DNA of 64,000 bases from Chaetorhynchus papuensis (taxonomy: Eukaryota; Chordata; Aves; Passeriformes; Rhipiduridae): assembly GCA_013396525.1 (NCBI GenBank), contig VWYX01001154.1, forward strand, positions 1-64,000, written 5' to 3'. The notes under the pieces were generated by a model. It was not told where the DNA came from. It saw only the letters and a list, made by a program, of their open reading frames with translations, and searched no databases. The position numbers were made by a program, and so were the translations under genes. Below, piece after piece: positions 52,336 to 63,394 of this stretch (its first letter is position 1; each line of letters opens with the position of its first letter).

Positions 52336-55014
52336 AACTCACGAGCTTCTCTTCTCCCCCACCTCTTTGATCCCTCTGCTCCTCCCCTCACTCCCCCCCC
52401 CGTCTCAACAGGGCTGCAGGGAGACCCCAAAAATGCAAACCACCCTGTTATCCCCCCCCTCCCCACCACCACCCAGCAGAGCTGGGGTCCAACTTCACAC
52501 CCCTCACTGCCCACCCCACCAGTTCCCATCAACCACAACTTCTCCTGCAGCTCCCAACCATCACCTGTGCTGTCACCCCACGCTTCTGGTTTTGGGGTCC
52601 TTGGCTCCGTGCGCTGGTTCACGCAATGCGTCTTTAGCCATGGGAGTGCAGGGGGAAGCAAAGCATCGGGGCCTCCAATTCCTTGTCTTTGTGTCAGTGC
52701 TCCTGCAGCCTGTGGGTCCTGGTGGGGAATTGGGTGCCTGCAGGACTTGTGCAGGACAGTTGGGTCAGGCAGGGCTTGGCCCCAGCCCCCAGCCTGCTCC
52801 TGCCAGACCCTGGGCATTATCCCATGTCCTCCCTGCTGCAATCAGCATGGGGGGCTGAGCCTCATGCACACTCAGGGGCTGCCCTTGGACTCTAGCTGCC
52901 ACCCTGGGTGTGGCGAGACCAGAGCACACCATGCTTCAGGAAGCTGTTGCTCTGTAGGGACCCGCTTGCTGCCACAGCAGCTGTGCAGGGGAGCTCCTGG
53001 GGAGGGTTCCAAAGCCAGTCCCCTCTCCACCTCCTGCCTACTGTCTCACTCCTACCGGGCCCATCTGCCCCTCCCAGACCCACAACCCCTTTCCCAAAAT
53101 GGCAGCTTACAACTGGGACACATCCACACGTGACTTTCCGTTCTCTGGATGCATGCAAACGTTGCCTGCATCCTTCCCCCAGGATGTGCACATTCCTACA
53201 AGCCCTGGGGCAGCTGGGTGAGGTGTTGGCTGAGCAGGGCTCAGCTCAGCCCCAGGTACTTCTCTGGGGATGGGAACAGTCCCAGCAGGACTCCCCCTCT
53301 CCCTGTCCCATGCATTGGTTGGGAGCAGGAGGATGGAGGGACCCTGTGGAAGGGATTGGGATTCCCCCAGGAGGGTGGAAAAACAGGGAAAAAGGAGTGG
53401 AGGATGACTTTCTTGTCCCCCTGTCCTGAATCTGGCACCACCAAGCCAGGGCACGGGAATAGGGTGCCAATGATGCAGCCATGGCCATGGGGTGTGGGGT
53501 CCCCCAGGCTGAGGGGATATCCCCCATGGGTGGCAGCCAGCCCTGCCAGCATCCTCCCAGCACCCCAAAGGATCTGGACCCAGGGAAGGAGCAGGGACTG
53601 CCAATAGCAGTGGGATGGGTTGCAGGAGGAGTCACCCAGCAGGCAGGGCTGGTGAGGGTGGTGAGTCACTGCCAGCTTTCCCTGCCAGGGTGGGACCGCC
53701 GCAGTCACCCGGCATCCCGCTGGTTGCACTGGGAGCACCAAGCCACCAGCAGCCATGAAAAACCCCACCTTGCCCCAAGAGATCCCCCTCGGCATGTGGC
53801 AGGGGGAATCTTGACCATGCCAGGAGCCTATCCCCATGTCCAGCAGGCCAGGTCAGACATGGCTCAGCCAGTGGTGAGGCCCCATCCCTTGTACAGGCAC
53901 CTGAGGACCCCCGCCCTGCTCGTTGCCAAGGGGTGCAGACGTCTGGAGGATGCTGTGTGCCCCTGAGGCCAGGCAGACCCCAGAGGAAGCGCTCCTGCCA
54001 CACTGTGTGTACCCAGGCGCTGTGTACACAGCAGCACCATATGGCAACAGGCGCTGGCGCCACGAGCCGGGTATGGAGAAGGATGGGGAAGCAGCTGTGT
54101 TTGCCATGAGCGCTGACTGCTGGCCAGAAGCCGTGGGCCAGCGCCCTGCACGGCACCGAGCCAGCACAGCCAGCACCCCTGTGCCTCTGAGTACATGTCC
54201 TCATGTCCCTCCAGGAGTGCTGTGCTGTCCCTTCAGCAGACCTAGACCCTGCTGTAGATGGACCCTAGGAGAGCTGTAGCCAGAAGCCCATCCAAGCAGG
54301 GCATAGGTACCTGTCTATGGCAAGGATTATGCAGTGACCCAACGGGGCTCTAGGATCTGCCTGAGCAGGAGGAGCAGGGCCACCAGCCCATGGTGTGGGA
54401 GCACCCAGTGCATGCCTCCAGATTCAGGGATGGCTCAGGTCTCTCCTGCCTGCAGGTGCAGAGTGATGCCACCTTGGGCAGTGCCCTCTCCACTCCCAGG
54501 GAAGGTTCTCTGTGGTGACCCTGGGGGGGTGCAGAAGATGAGCAAGGAGGAAAGCACTTTTCCAAGAGGAGGAGATGCTTTTCGGTCTGCAAGCACACCT
54601 TGGGGGATGTAGCAGCCACAGCCAGGACACCCTGAGGTGCTGGCTGAGCCACCCAGCTGAGCCTCCAGCATCCAGCACCCTGTTACGTGGATGCCACGCA
54701 GCACTCTCCCTGTCGGTACGTGGCACCAGGGCTGCCAGTCCTTTCTCTAGGGACACCTTGCAGTGGGATAAAGTGGGTGCCACTCCCTGATGCAGAGAAT
54801 GTGGGCCAGGGCTGCCTCAGCCAGTTTCCTTTTGGATGTTATTAGTAACCCCATTAATGAGTCACAGTGTTTGTGGGTGCTCCTGTCCTGTGCTGGCCCC
54901 ACAGTTCCTTCAGGTCAGTGGTGGGGGCTGTGGCCCCTTCCCCAGTCTGTCCATGGCCATGTTGCTCCACAACATACATAGGGACAAAATAAGTCTTATA
55001 GGGAAGGAAACTAC
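52336..55014. other. Intergenic sequence without a supported feature
   Basis: GC-rich sequence with C-runs (for example near 52390-52400 and 52450-52460). No splice-bordered coding block was recognised. Confidence 0.45.
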
Positions 55015-55151
55015 AGCAGTGGGGTGCTGGAGTGACCAGGCTGGATGGGGCTTTAAGCAGCCTGGTCTAGAGGAAGGTGCCCACGGCAGGCAGGTTGGAA
55101 CCAGATGGTTTTTAAGGTCCCTTTCAACCCAAATCATTCTGTGATTCTATG
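55015..55151 (+). mobile_element. CR1 LINE 3'-end fragment
   Basis: The stretch has the typical CR1 tail in order: GGCTGGATGGGGCTTTAAGC, CCTGGTCTAGAGGAAGGTG, GGTTGGAACCAGATGG, AAGGTCCCTTTCAACCC, then ATTCTGTGATTCTATGA, the CR1 8-bp tail repeat. It is severely 5'-truncated, as most CR1 copies are. Moderate divergence suggests an old insertion. Confidence 0.93.
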
Positions 55152-55349
55152 AGAGGGGTGCGGGCAAGGATGCAGCAGTGTCCCTGTCCTGCACTCAAGG
55201 AGGGCTGGTGGCCCTTCCTCATCCCTGTTCCTTGGACTTCCCCCAGCCAGGGCTCCCCAGGAGAGGGGTGACAGCCACTGTGGCAGTGATGAAGGGTGGC
55301 CGAGAGGAGGCTTGGGGCCGGGAGGCTGCTGTAAGGGAGCCGGGGACCT

Positions 55350-55520
55350 TTGATGTGCAGATCCCCGGCCCCGCTGATTGCATTAGCGGGTTTAGCGCCC
55401 GAGCAGGCTCCCAGCCCCGCTATCAGGAGCAGACGAGCCGCTAAAGGGCCCAGCTCCCATTTTAGATGCAAATAACCCTGCAATTGTGTACTCGGAGGAC
55501 AGAAGAATCCCCACACATCA
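55350..55520. promoter_or_regulatory. Candidate conserved noncoding element
   Basis: CTGATTGCATTAGCGGG, ATTTTAGATGCAAATAACCC (an ATGCAAAT octamer) and GCAATTGTG lie in a mixed GC/AT block just right of the CR1 remnant. The perfect octamer at about 55468-55475 is a POU-type site. Confidence 0.4.
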
Positions 55521-57908
55521 CCGTCGGTGGAAGCAGACCTGGCTGAAGACTAAAAGTTCCAGATGGCTGGAGTGGCCCGTAATGGTCCCACTGATGGCTC
55601 CGGTCCGGGGTTCCTTCCCGGAATCAGCCTCTTTACGGGAAGTGCAGATTCCCGGAGCAATCTCCTACCATCCCCATCGCCAGCCAGGGCTGCCTGCATG
55701 TCCCCCTGCCTGACGCTAATGTCCCCGGGGCAGGCGGCCCGTGCTCCTGCCCCGGCTTTGAAGTGCATCAGATTGGGCCAGTGGGAAGGTACAGCCCCCT
55801 GACCCACACCGGAGGGCTGGAGGAGACGATATCCCTTCCCAGGGCCGAGATGGTGTGGGGGAGGTAACCAGGCACGGCCGGGTGCCCCCAAGAACCTGTG
55901 CCCGCTGTGGCCCCGTTTGTACCAAGTGAATTGGAACAGGCTTACTGGGGCAAAGCCGGGTTCAAATCATTTTAGGGGCATCCTGGCTCTCTAAATCCAC
56001 CCAAGGGCTAAGAGTGAGGTTGGGCCACTTGGATGTGGCAGCCTTGAGTGGGGGGTGAGCTGTCCACCAACCCATAGATCCTATCCCCCACCCCTGGGCT
56101 GTAAGTTTGTGAGGGCAGGCTCCGCAAAGGGCTTGGTGCTGGGGAAAGCCTGGGATGCAGGGCTGGGCTCTCCCCATGTGGTCCCTTGCCCACTGACCCA
56201 GGAACAGCCCAACAAACAGTCCTGTAGAGTTCCCCAGCTCCACGGAGAGAGCTCCGCAGTGCCACAGAACCTCACTTCATCCCCTTAGAAACTCCCCCTG
56301 CCCCCCAGCATCCTCCCCTCCAGAGCACAAGGAGGGATGCAGGGTCAGGCAGGGGGGCAGCAGTGGGGCCAAGGTAGACTTACAGCTCTAAACCCCTGAG
56401 ATCCCCTCTCCATCTCCTTCAATTCTTCCTATCCCATGCTGTGGGCAGAGCAGCCTCCTCACGATCACGTATGCCAGGAGTTCAGTGAGTTCTCATTCAT
56501 TTTTCGTGTCTGGGAGGGGAGATGGATTTAGGGTCATCATTCCTGGGAAAGCCCCCAGGCTCCCTACACCTCACAGTATGTAGGGTGCTGGGGGAGGCAG
56601 GAGGTACTGAAAATCAACATGGTGTGGAGCAGAGGGCCTCGGTATCCTGCACAGTACCTCGTGGTCACTGCAATTTTCCAAAACAAGAAGACAGGCGGGC
56701 AGGTGCACAGGACACAACCTCCATGTCCGTTCCTGCAAAACCATATGGCTCTGCTTTGATGTAGGTGGAAAATTCCCTGTTTGGCTGTGAGTCTGTGAGG
56801 CTGGGGACTCCAACATTGGCTACGCTCAGTGAGGAATTAAAAGTGTGTTTTTTGGGAAAGATTTTTCCACTCTTGACTGGGGAGGTGACATCCGAACTTT
56901 ATTTTCCTTTCCACGCTGGGACACGTGCCAGTGGGGCCAGCTGCTCCCTGGGGAGCCACGGCACCGAGCTGACACGTGGGAGGCAGTGGCAGAGCAGGAC
57001 TGAGGCACAACAGGGAAGATGGAGCCAGGGAAAATGGAGGCCACTAGAGGTTGGGTTTGGGCTCAAGGCTGTTTGCCGGTAGCCAGAACACGCGCTGAGG
57101 TCGGGCAAGGAGCCGGCTCGGCTGCGGATTTTAAAATAGCACCTTGTCTGCCAAGGACCCTCCTACTCTGCCACGGGCTGGGTGGATCCTGGCCCTGCCG
57201 TGCACCTTATGCTGCTGGCGGAGTGCTGCACGCCCGGCCGGCTCCTCTCCAGTGCTGCAGCTGCTGCGGGGCCGGGAGGCAGGGAGCGGTGTGCCGGCTG
57301 CGCCTGCCACACGCCCGGCCGTGGCCGTGCACCAGCTCAGCTCAGGGACAAGCAGCCTGTGGCCACCCCCAGGCACTGTCCAGCCAGGGGACACTAATCC
57401 CTGGTCATGCCCTGGGCAGGCTGCTGGGCTCCAGCTGGAGAGGAACATCTCCATCTCCTGGCATTGTCCCCAGCAGATTGAGTGTTCCAGGGAGCATTCA
57501 CCCAAGTGGTCTCAGCTTGGGACCACATTTGTGGGATGGCACTGCCCATTCTGCCTACTTCCCACAAGGCACTGGCTTAGGGCAGGAGCAAACAGGGTAT
57601 GCCATACTAGAGCCTCTCAGGGAGTGAGGAGGAGAGTGGGGTGTGAGTGCCAGGTCTGGGAAAGCTCAGGCTTCCCCCGGTCTCTGTCCCAGGACACTGG
57701 CCCACTATCCCACAGGTTGAAAAAGGCGAACAGGTCTTCTCTGGAGCAAAACCTTATGAGAACCAACCTTCCATGAAACCTGGTGCCCTGCCATCCCTGT
57801 GGAAAGCTGGGGGATTGGAGGGTGTAATAAGGATCTTCCTTTGTCTTTTTGGCTGTGGATGCTGTTCTGGGGGGACACCAGCAGCCAGGCACAGGCTCTG
57901 CTGGATTT

Positions 57909-57950
57909 GGGGTGCTGTGGTCCTCACTTGGGGTGCTATGGTCCTCACTT
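57909..57950. repeat. 21-bp tandem duplication
   Basis: Two copies (57909-57929, 57930-57950) beginning GGGGTGCT and ending TCCTCACTT, with one mismatch. Confidence 0.93.
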
Positions 57951-58023
57951 GACTGCCTGCAGCACTGCGTGTGCACACTCATCTGAGGATGAGTTTGAGA
58001 ACTTCCTGGGGATTATGCTCACA

Positions 58024-58047
58024 CCATGAAGCTTCAAAGCTTCATGG
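58024..58047. repeat. Near-perfect inverted repeat
   Basis: Arms CCATGAAGCTT and AAGCTTCATGG are perfect reverse complements separated by CA. This could form a short hairpin on either strand. Confidence 0.9.
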
Positions 58048-58259
58048 CTGCTCCAAGGCAACCGCTCGCCATCCCCAGAGATGGCAGTTGCTGCCGGGAA
58101 GGGGAGGGTGGCATTCTGGCTCTGGGTCTGCAGCAATTCTTCTTCGTTCCTTTCCTGCCTGAATTGACTTATCTCTATCCACCCTTGGACAAGGAGCCTC
58201 CAGAGGTCCCCTCCATCCCCACGGTCTCCAGTACACACCAGCACAGCCAGCACTGCCAG

Positions 58260-58570
58260 GGAAGGTGACGCAGCTGGTTTTCTCCGAGTGACTCATGCTA
58301 AAATACATGACGTTCACCATATTTCACGGCTTTCAGCTTGGATGAGAAAAACATCAGGGCGTAAGAAAGTTTCTTTGCGAACTGCTTTTAAAACACTGGA
58401 GGGACTTCTCCTCCCACTTGCTCACGCTCTACATTTTTGGGGGAGAAAAGTAGCCTTTTTAACAAACAAATCTTTTTGATTGTTTATAACAAGGAAAACA
58501 GATGATTAAGTAACATGTTTTGCCTTGATTTATAAAAAAAAACAAACCCCACAAGACCGTCTGGGTCCAT
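58260..58570. promoter_or_regulatory. Candidate enhancer / conserved noncoding element
   Basis: CAGCTG E-box (58271), TGACTCA AP-1 site (58289-58295), TGACGT CRE half site (58308-58313). A T/A-rich second half contains CTTTTTGATTG and TGTTTATAACA (about 58481-58491) with TCF- and FOX-like cores. Motif density and AT content stand out from the flanks. Confidence 0.45.
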
Positions 58571-58920
58571 CCCAAACAGCTCCTGGCTGCACACAGCGAG
58601 CAGCTAGTGCGTGGCCCTTCAGCTGGACATGCTGACTCCACCACCTCCTCCCTTCACCCAGCCCCTTTGGCTGAGCTTCTGTGTCGGGCCAGGGAGCCAT
58701 GTGGCCGCTGTGCCCGTTTGCTGCCTGCCTGCCCACAGGGCCATGCCGTGGCCATACCCAGCAGCACTGCCCATCCCGGCACAGCTCTCCCAGCAGTTCA
58801 GTGTGGTTTCGCTGCTGCGTTTGCTCGCAGGGTTATCTGCTCTGGAACTGGTGTTGGTTTTGGCACGCAGCACCGGGACCACACCTACTATTTAAATACC
58901 ACAGCCAAGGGCTTGGAGGG

Positions 58921-59015
58921 GAAAAAAAAAAAAAAGGGAAAGAAAGAAAACGAATATGAAATATTTGTTGCGGTTTGGAGATACACACACACATGTACAC
59001 ACAACACAAACACAC
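58921..59015. repeat. Poly-A run and short CA tract
   Basis: About 14 A residues from 58922, then AAAGAAAGAAAACG, and an ATACACACACACATGTACAC tract from 58981. No LINE or SINE tail was recognised with it. Confidence 0.7.
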
Positions 59016-59689
59016 CAGCCTGGCTCCGGATCACTGGCAGTCGAGGAAGGAAGACTCCGGCTAAGATTGTCTTCAAAACCACCCTGGCGGCAGAGTCTGC
59101 TGAAGGGAAACCCTTTGGGCCAAAATTAGTGCCTGCCACATGCCAAGCTGGAGCGTGCACTGACCTGGGCTGGGGAAGCCGGGGCAGCCCCAGCGGCACA
59201 GCTGGGGCTGGGGAGCCATGCCAGCCCTTCCCGGGTGGCTGCCCTCCCGCCAGGCTACAAAAAACTGGGGAAAGGGTGCCAGAGATGGAAATCCCCAAGG
59301 AGGCAGTGCTGCTGGGGTTGGGAGGGTTTTTCCCCCACAATATGATGGAATCTTGTCCTAGAAATGCCCATCGGGGTGGCAGGACATGCAGTGAGTCTGG
59401 GAATGGAGACAGGCAGCACTGCCGCTTGGTGCTGGCTTGGGATAAATGGGTGCCCAGCAGCTCAGGATGGGCTGGGGCGGGAAACAAAGAGGATAGGTGT
59501 CCCATGGGAGCAGGTGTCCTCACTGGGATGGGTCTAGCTGTACCCTCAGCTCCCCATGTTGGACCTAGTGAGGCAGCTGCTGGCATGAAGCCACAGCAAG
59601 GTAGCCCAAGAGGCGCTGGGTGGCTGTGACACACCATGCCATGCTGTGCCATGTTGTGCCACGCAGCGAGGCCTGCCGAGGCGGCTGGG

Positions 59690-60110
59690 GCAGGTGGATT
59701 ACCGCACCTTCCTTTCCCCAGGCTCCTTCGCGGAGAAGTTTTCCTGATGATCTCACTGGATGCACATTTCTAAATCGTTTGGTTGATTGTTTCATCATCG
59801 GAGGTCAATTAAAAGAAGGCGAGTTCCTGTCACCCTGCTCCGAACCCCTTCGCTGCCAGAGCCCCAGAACAAAGGGAGGAATTGGGCTTGGGCTCAGCAG
59901 CTTGGATTCCCATTTGATTATTTCCAACAAGGGAGTGAATCTATTTTGGAGACGGTATTCCCAGGGGATGAGCTCACCGGCGCAGAGCATGAGCAAGGTT
60001 GGGGATAAAAAAAATGTAATACAGCCTTTTGTAATGTGTTGGAAACCTATTTACTACCAGGAGGCTGGGTAATTAAATGCCACTTCCTGGAGCAGAATGA
60101 AGCAGCTCTG
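59690..60110. promoter_or_regulatory. Long candidate conserved noncoding element
   Basis: About 400 bases with AAATCGTTTGGTTGATTG, GGTCAATTAAAAG, CATTTGATTATTTCC, AATGTAATACAGCC and GGGTAATTAAATGCC. The density of TAAT/ATTA cores and the AT content are high throughout, and no reading frame fits. Flanks return to GC-rich DNA. Confidence 0.5.
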
Positions 60111-61659
60111 TGTAATGCCAGTGCAGAGGGGTTTGCTCTCGACACAGGGTGGCCACTGATCCTGCCAGACACCCCATGAGTGTCGCGGGTGGGAGGATGC
60201 ACTTTCGTGGGCTGCTTGTGTGAAACCACTGCAGCAGCCACATGTGGCTGACTGTGATTGATGCCGTCATCCTGTGCCATAGTGGTGGCCTCGGTGCAGT
60301 GTCCCAGGGGCATGGGATGGTGGCAGGATGAGTTTTCCATGCAATGTGCTATGGTGTGTGATTTACACTGGTGGGGTGGCTCTGGGCAGATAGCTGCATG
60401 GGAGGAATACCAAAATCAAATGACCTGGAAAACAGTTTCCATACAGAGTTCTCCAGATCCTTGCTTGTCCTGCTGTCCCCTGGGATGTCCCCCGCTGCCT
60501 CACACTGAGCTGTGTCCCCATGGGTGCCAGTGACTCACTGGGCAGACCATTCTCTCAACCCCATCCCACAGCTCCCATTGGAAAATTGTTTCCCCACTGG
60601 GACAACAGTGCTTGGATACTCCAGCCATACCAATGCCCAGGTGCCAGGGCTAGCCAGGCTTTCTCCAGGCTGGGAAATGGTGTATATCTGAGTGGATCAG
60701 GTCTGACCAGCACTGGCTTTGAGACCCACACTTTTCCTGCCTCTGTAAATGGCAAGGGAGGATTTCCCCACTCACTAAGAATCCAGGTTCATTGGAGACT
60801 GAACGCCTTAGAGTATAGCTGGCAGGGGGGATGGAGACGGCTTGGAAAAGAGTGGCAGAGATGTTTACCTGAGTCATTTGGAACTTTGGTAGACAAATGG
60901 CTTTTACGTGATGTACAGCTACTAATCCCCAGCACATTAGAGAAGGGCTCTAACTCGTACATTCCCTGGGCACTGCAGCCATTCCATGATACCCTCTGCA
61001 AAACTCCCCGTGCACTCTGTGTTGTGGCTTTTTTAAAAAAGATTAAACCAGAGATGTTGGGAAGAATATCCTGTGTTCCTCCTGCTTGTTGCTCACAAGG
61101 AACCAGAAAACAGCAATTCCTCCTATTACTCCTGGAACTGCTGTCACAGGTCTTGTCCAGCACTTTTGTGAGTGGCAAAAGGGAACGGCTCCCATGGCTG
61201 TGGTCCAGTCCCAGCTGCTGTGGCCGGGGCCAGAGCTCTTGCCGGGCCAGGGGGAAGGATGCACCCCTGGGCTGGCATGTGAGCACACGTGTTCGCACGT
61301 GAGGCTGCAGCTGCGAGGGCTGTCCGGATGCCTCCAGCGCATCGCACTGCCGATGGGGCCTGTGGTGTGTGCTAGGGGAAGGGACATCTCTCAGCACCAT
61401 GCTGAGTGCCATGTCCCTTCCGAGTGGGATACCCCGTCCACTGCAGTGCTGGACCTTGTGGCTCTATGCAGAGCCCGGAGCTTTCAGCTTTCCTGTACCA
61501 GTGAAAGTTAAGAAGTGGAGGAAAAACGTTGCTGTATGTTATAGAGGAAGAGAGGTAAAAAGGGCAGGAAATTTGCACCATGTCCATTTCCCCTTGGCCC
61601 CCGGCCGCTGCTCATTCCGGATTCGGGATTTGCGTAGGCAGAGTTAAAAATAACAGGGG

Positions 61660-61668
61660 TATATAAAG
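61660..61668 (+). promoter_or_regulatory. TATA box upstream of an orphan ORF
   Basis: TATATAAAG is followed about 80 bases later by the ATG of a 171-codon open frame (61742-62257). A start site about 30 bases downstream would leave a 5' UTR of about 50 bases. The -3 base of the ATG is A. Confidence 0.25.
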
Positions 61669-61741
61669 AAGGACGGAGAGGGCTGCGCTGGCCCCGCAGC
61701 CACCAGGGCACAGCCAGGCAGCAGGCAGAGATCAAAGCAGG

Positions 61742-62257
61742 ATGCGGTCCAGGCGACACAGTGGGGCTGGGAGCGTGTGCGGGGTCCGGGGGTGCCGCTG
61801 TGCTGCTTTGCCAGGGGGTGGGATGCCAAGATCTGCCAGCTTGGCAGCCTCGTGGCCAAGCAGCTGGGCAGCACCCATGAAAGACAGGGCCATGTATAAT
61901 CCCATAGGCAAAGACATCACCCGGGACCCTGTCCCTCTGCAGCCATTACTCGGTGCTGACATTCACTGCGAGCAACCTGACCCGTCCCCTCTGGCCAGAG
62001 AGCTGCGCAGGGAGGCTGGGTATGGCCCCCAGCCAAAGCACCCTGTCCTGGGACTGAGCTCCCTGCTGGGGTGCTGCCTGCCTCCCCGAGCCCCTGGCAG
62101 CCCCGGTCCTCGGCCATGCATCCCGGTGCTCCCCAGACCCCAGGGCAGGCAGGGCGGACACAGCAGCTTGCTCGGCCGGTGCAAACGAATCTGCCCTCTG
62201 TGCCCTGATAACATTGTGTTTGTTGCGGAGCGGGAAGAGCCTGCCAGCACACGATAA
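61742..62257 (+). CDS. Orphan ORF, 171 codons, unknown (low support)
   Basis: Begins MRSRRHSGAGSVC and ends EREEPASTR-stop. It is rich in Arg, Pro, Gly and Cys, with CKRICPLC near the C-terminus. There is no recognised domain, signal peptide or membrane segment. Such frames are common by chance in GC-rich DNA; the only point in favour is the TATA box at 61660. Splicing is not evident, though a TTTTCTTTTCAG acceptor-like site lies at about 62326-62337. More likely noncoding. Confidence 0.12.
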   Translation: MRSRRHSGAGSVCGVRGCRCAALPGGGMPRSASLAASWPSSWAAPMKDRAMYNPIGKDITRDPVPLQPLLGADIHCEQPDPSPLARELRREAGYGPQPKHPVLGLSSLLGCCLPPRAPGSPGPRPCIPVLPRPQGRQGGHSSLLGRCKRICPLCPDNIVFVAEREEPASTR

Positions 62258-62345
62258 GAGCAGATGACTTTACTCTGGACCCGCTCCGGATTGAATTATG
62301 CTTTAATTTCATTTTCAGTTCCTCTTTTCTTTTCAGGAGGAGAAG
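62170..62345. promoter_or_regulatory. Candidate conserved noncoding element
   Basis: CTGATAACATTGTGTTTG and ACGATAAGAGCAGATG (two GATA cores, one beside a CAGATG E-box), then GATTGAATTATGCTTTAATTTC. AT-rich block within GC-rich DNA. Confidence 0.4.
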
Positions 62346-63394
62346 GGGGCTTTGGGGGTGCAGGCAGGTCTGGGGGCTCCTGGACCCTTCTCTAGGCAGG
62401 CTAGTCCCATGCAGAGGGGAAGACAGAGAGTAAAACTCAGCCAGATTCATTTTCTGCTTTTAGGGACATAACCCTGGAGTGTCACAGTTGTCTGGGGTCT
62501 CCTGCGGTGTGGATCCCCCTGGCACCTCTCATGGGGTCCCCTGTGGAGCTTTTGGGACTTTGGTTTTGCCTCCCACTGAAGCAGAAGCTCTCTGGGCTGT
62601 GAAGCTGTAGGTGGTGTTGGAGAGGGGGCACTGGAGGTGCTCTGAAGGAGAGTCCTTGGGTTCACTCCAGTCCCCCAGCTCCAGGTGACAGCACAGAAAG
62701 GGATGCAGTGCAGGTGTTTTTCAGGCCCCAATGTTTTGTGGGGTAGGGGACCCCTCTGGGTCTCCTGGGAGCTCTGCTGAGCAACCTCTGACATCTCTGG
62801 CAGTGCCACAGGGCACCGTTCCCCTGCCCAACCCACACGTGCTGTGTGCCATCGGGGAGGGTGCCGTGGCACTGTGGCAGTGTTGGCAGGGCTGACGATG
62901 CTCCCGGCTTGACAGAGCCACCTCTGGCACACCGTGCTGGGCATGCCATGCTCCTCACTCCTCTGCTGCCAGATGTGCCAAAAGCAAGAATAACCATTAA
63001 CCCTTTCCTCTTTGGCCATCGCCCGGGCGGGTGGCCCTTCCCACCTTCTGTTTGCTCTCTCGCCTGGCCGCCGTTTGATCTCATGGGATGCCAGCGACTT
63101 TACAGCCCGCTGCAGTGGCGCGAGAGATAATCCACGTTTCCTAAATGGGCTTCTGTCAACAGTGGGCTGTGCACGCACTGACTGCTCCTGCTGGCCTCCC
63201 TCTCACCCAGGAGGGGGCTTCTGTGGCTGAGGGGCTGACAAGGCTGTGGCAGGGACCCCCCGTGCCCACCCCATGGCTCACAGCAGGAAAACCCTGCCCG
63301 TGACGCACTCCTGGCTCCCTGCACAGTCAGCGCTGGCAGTGCTTGTGTTGCTGCGGTGCCTGGCGTGCTGCCGCTCCCCGCCGCGCCGGCCCTC

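Noticed and set aside
58921..58935. Poly-A run as a retrotransposon tail or processed pseudogene end
   Set aside because: No upstream gene-like or SINE/LINE sequence and no target-site duplication were seen.
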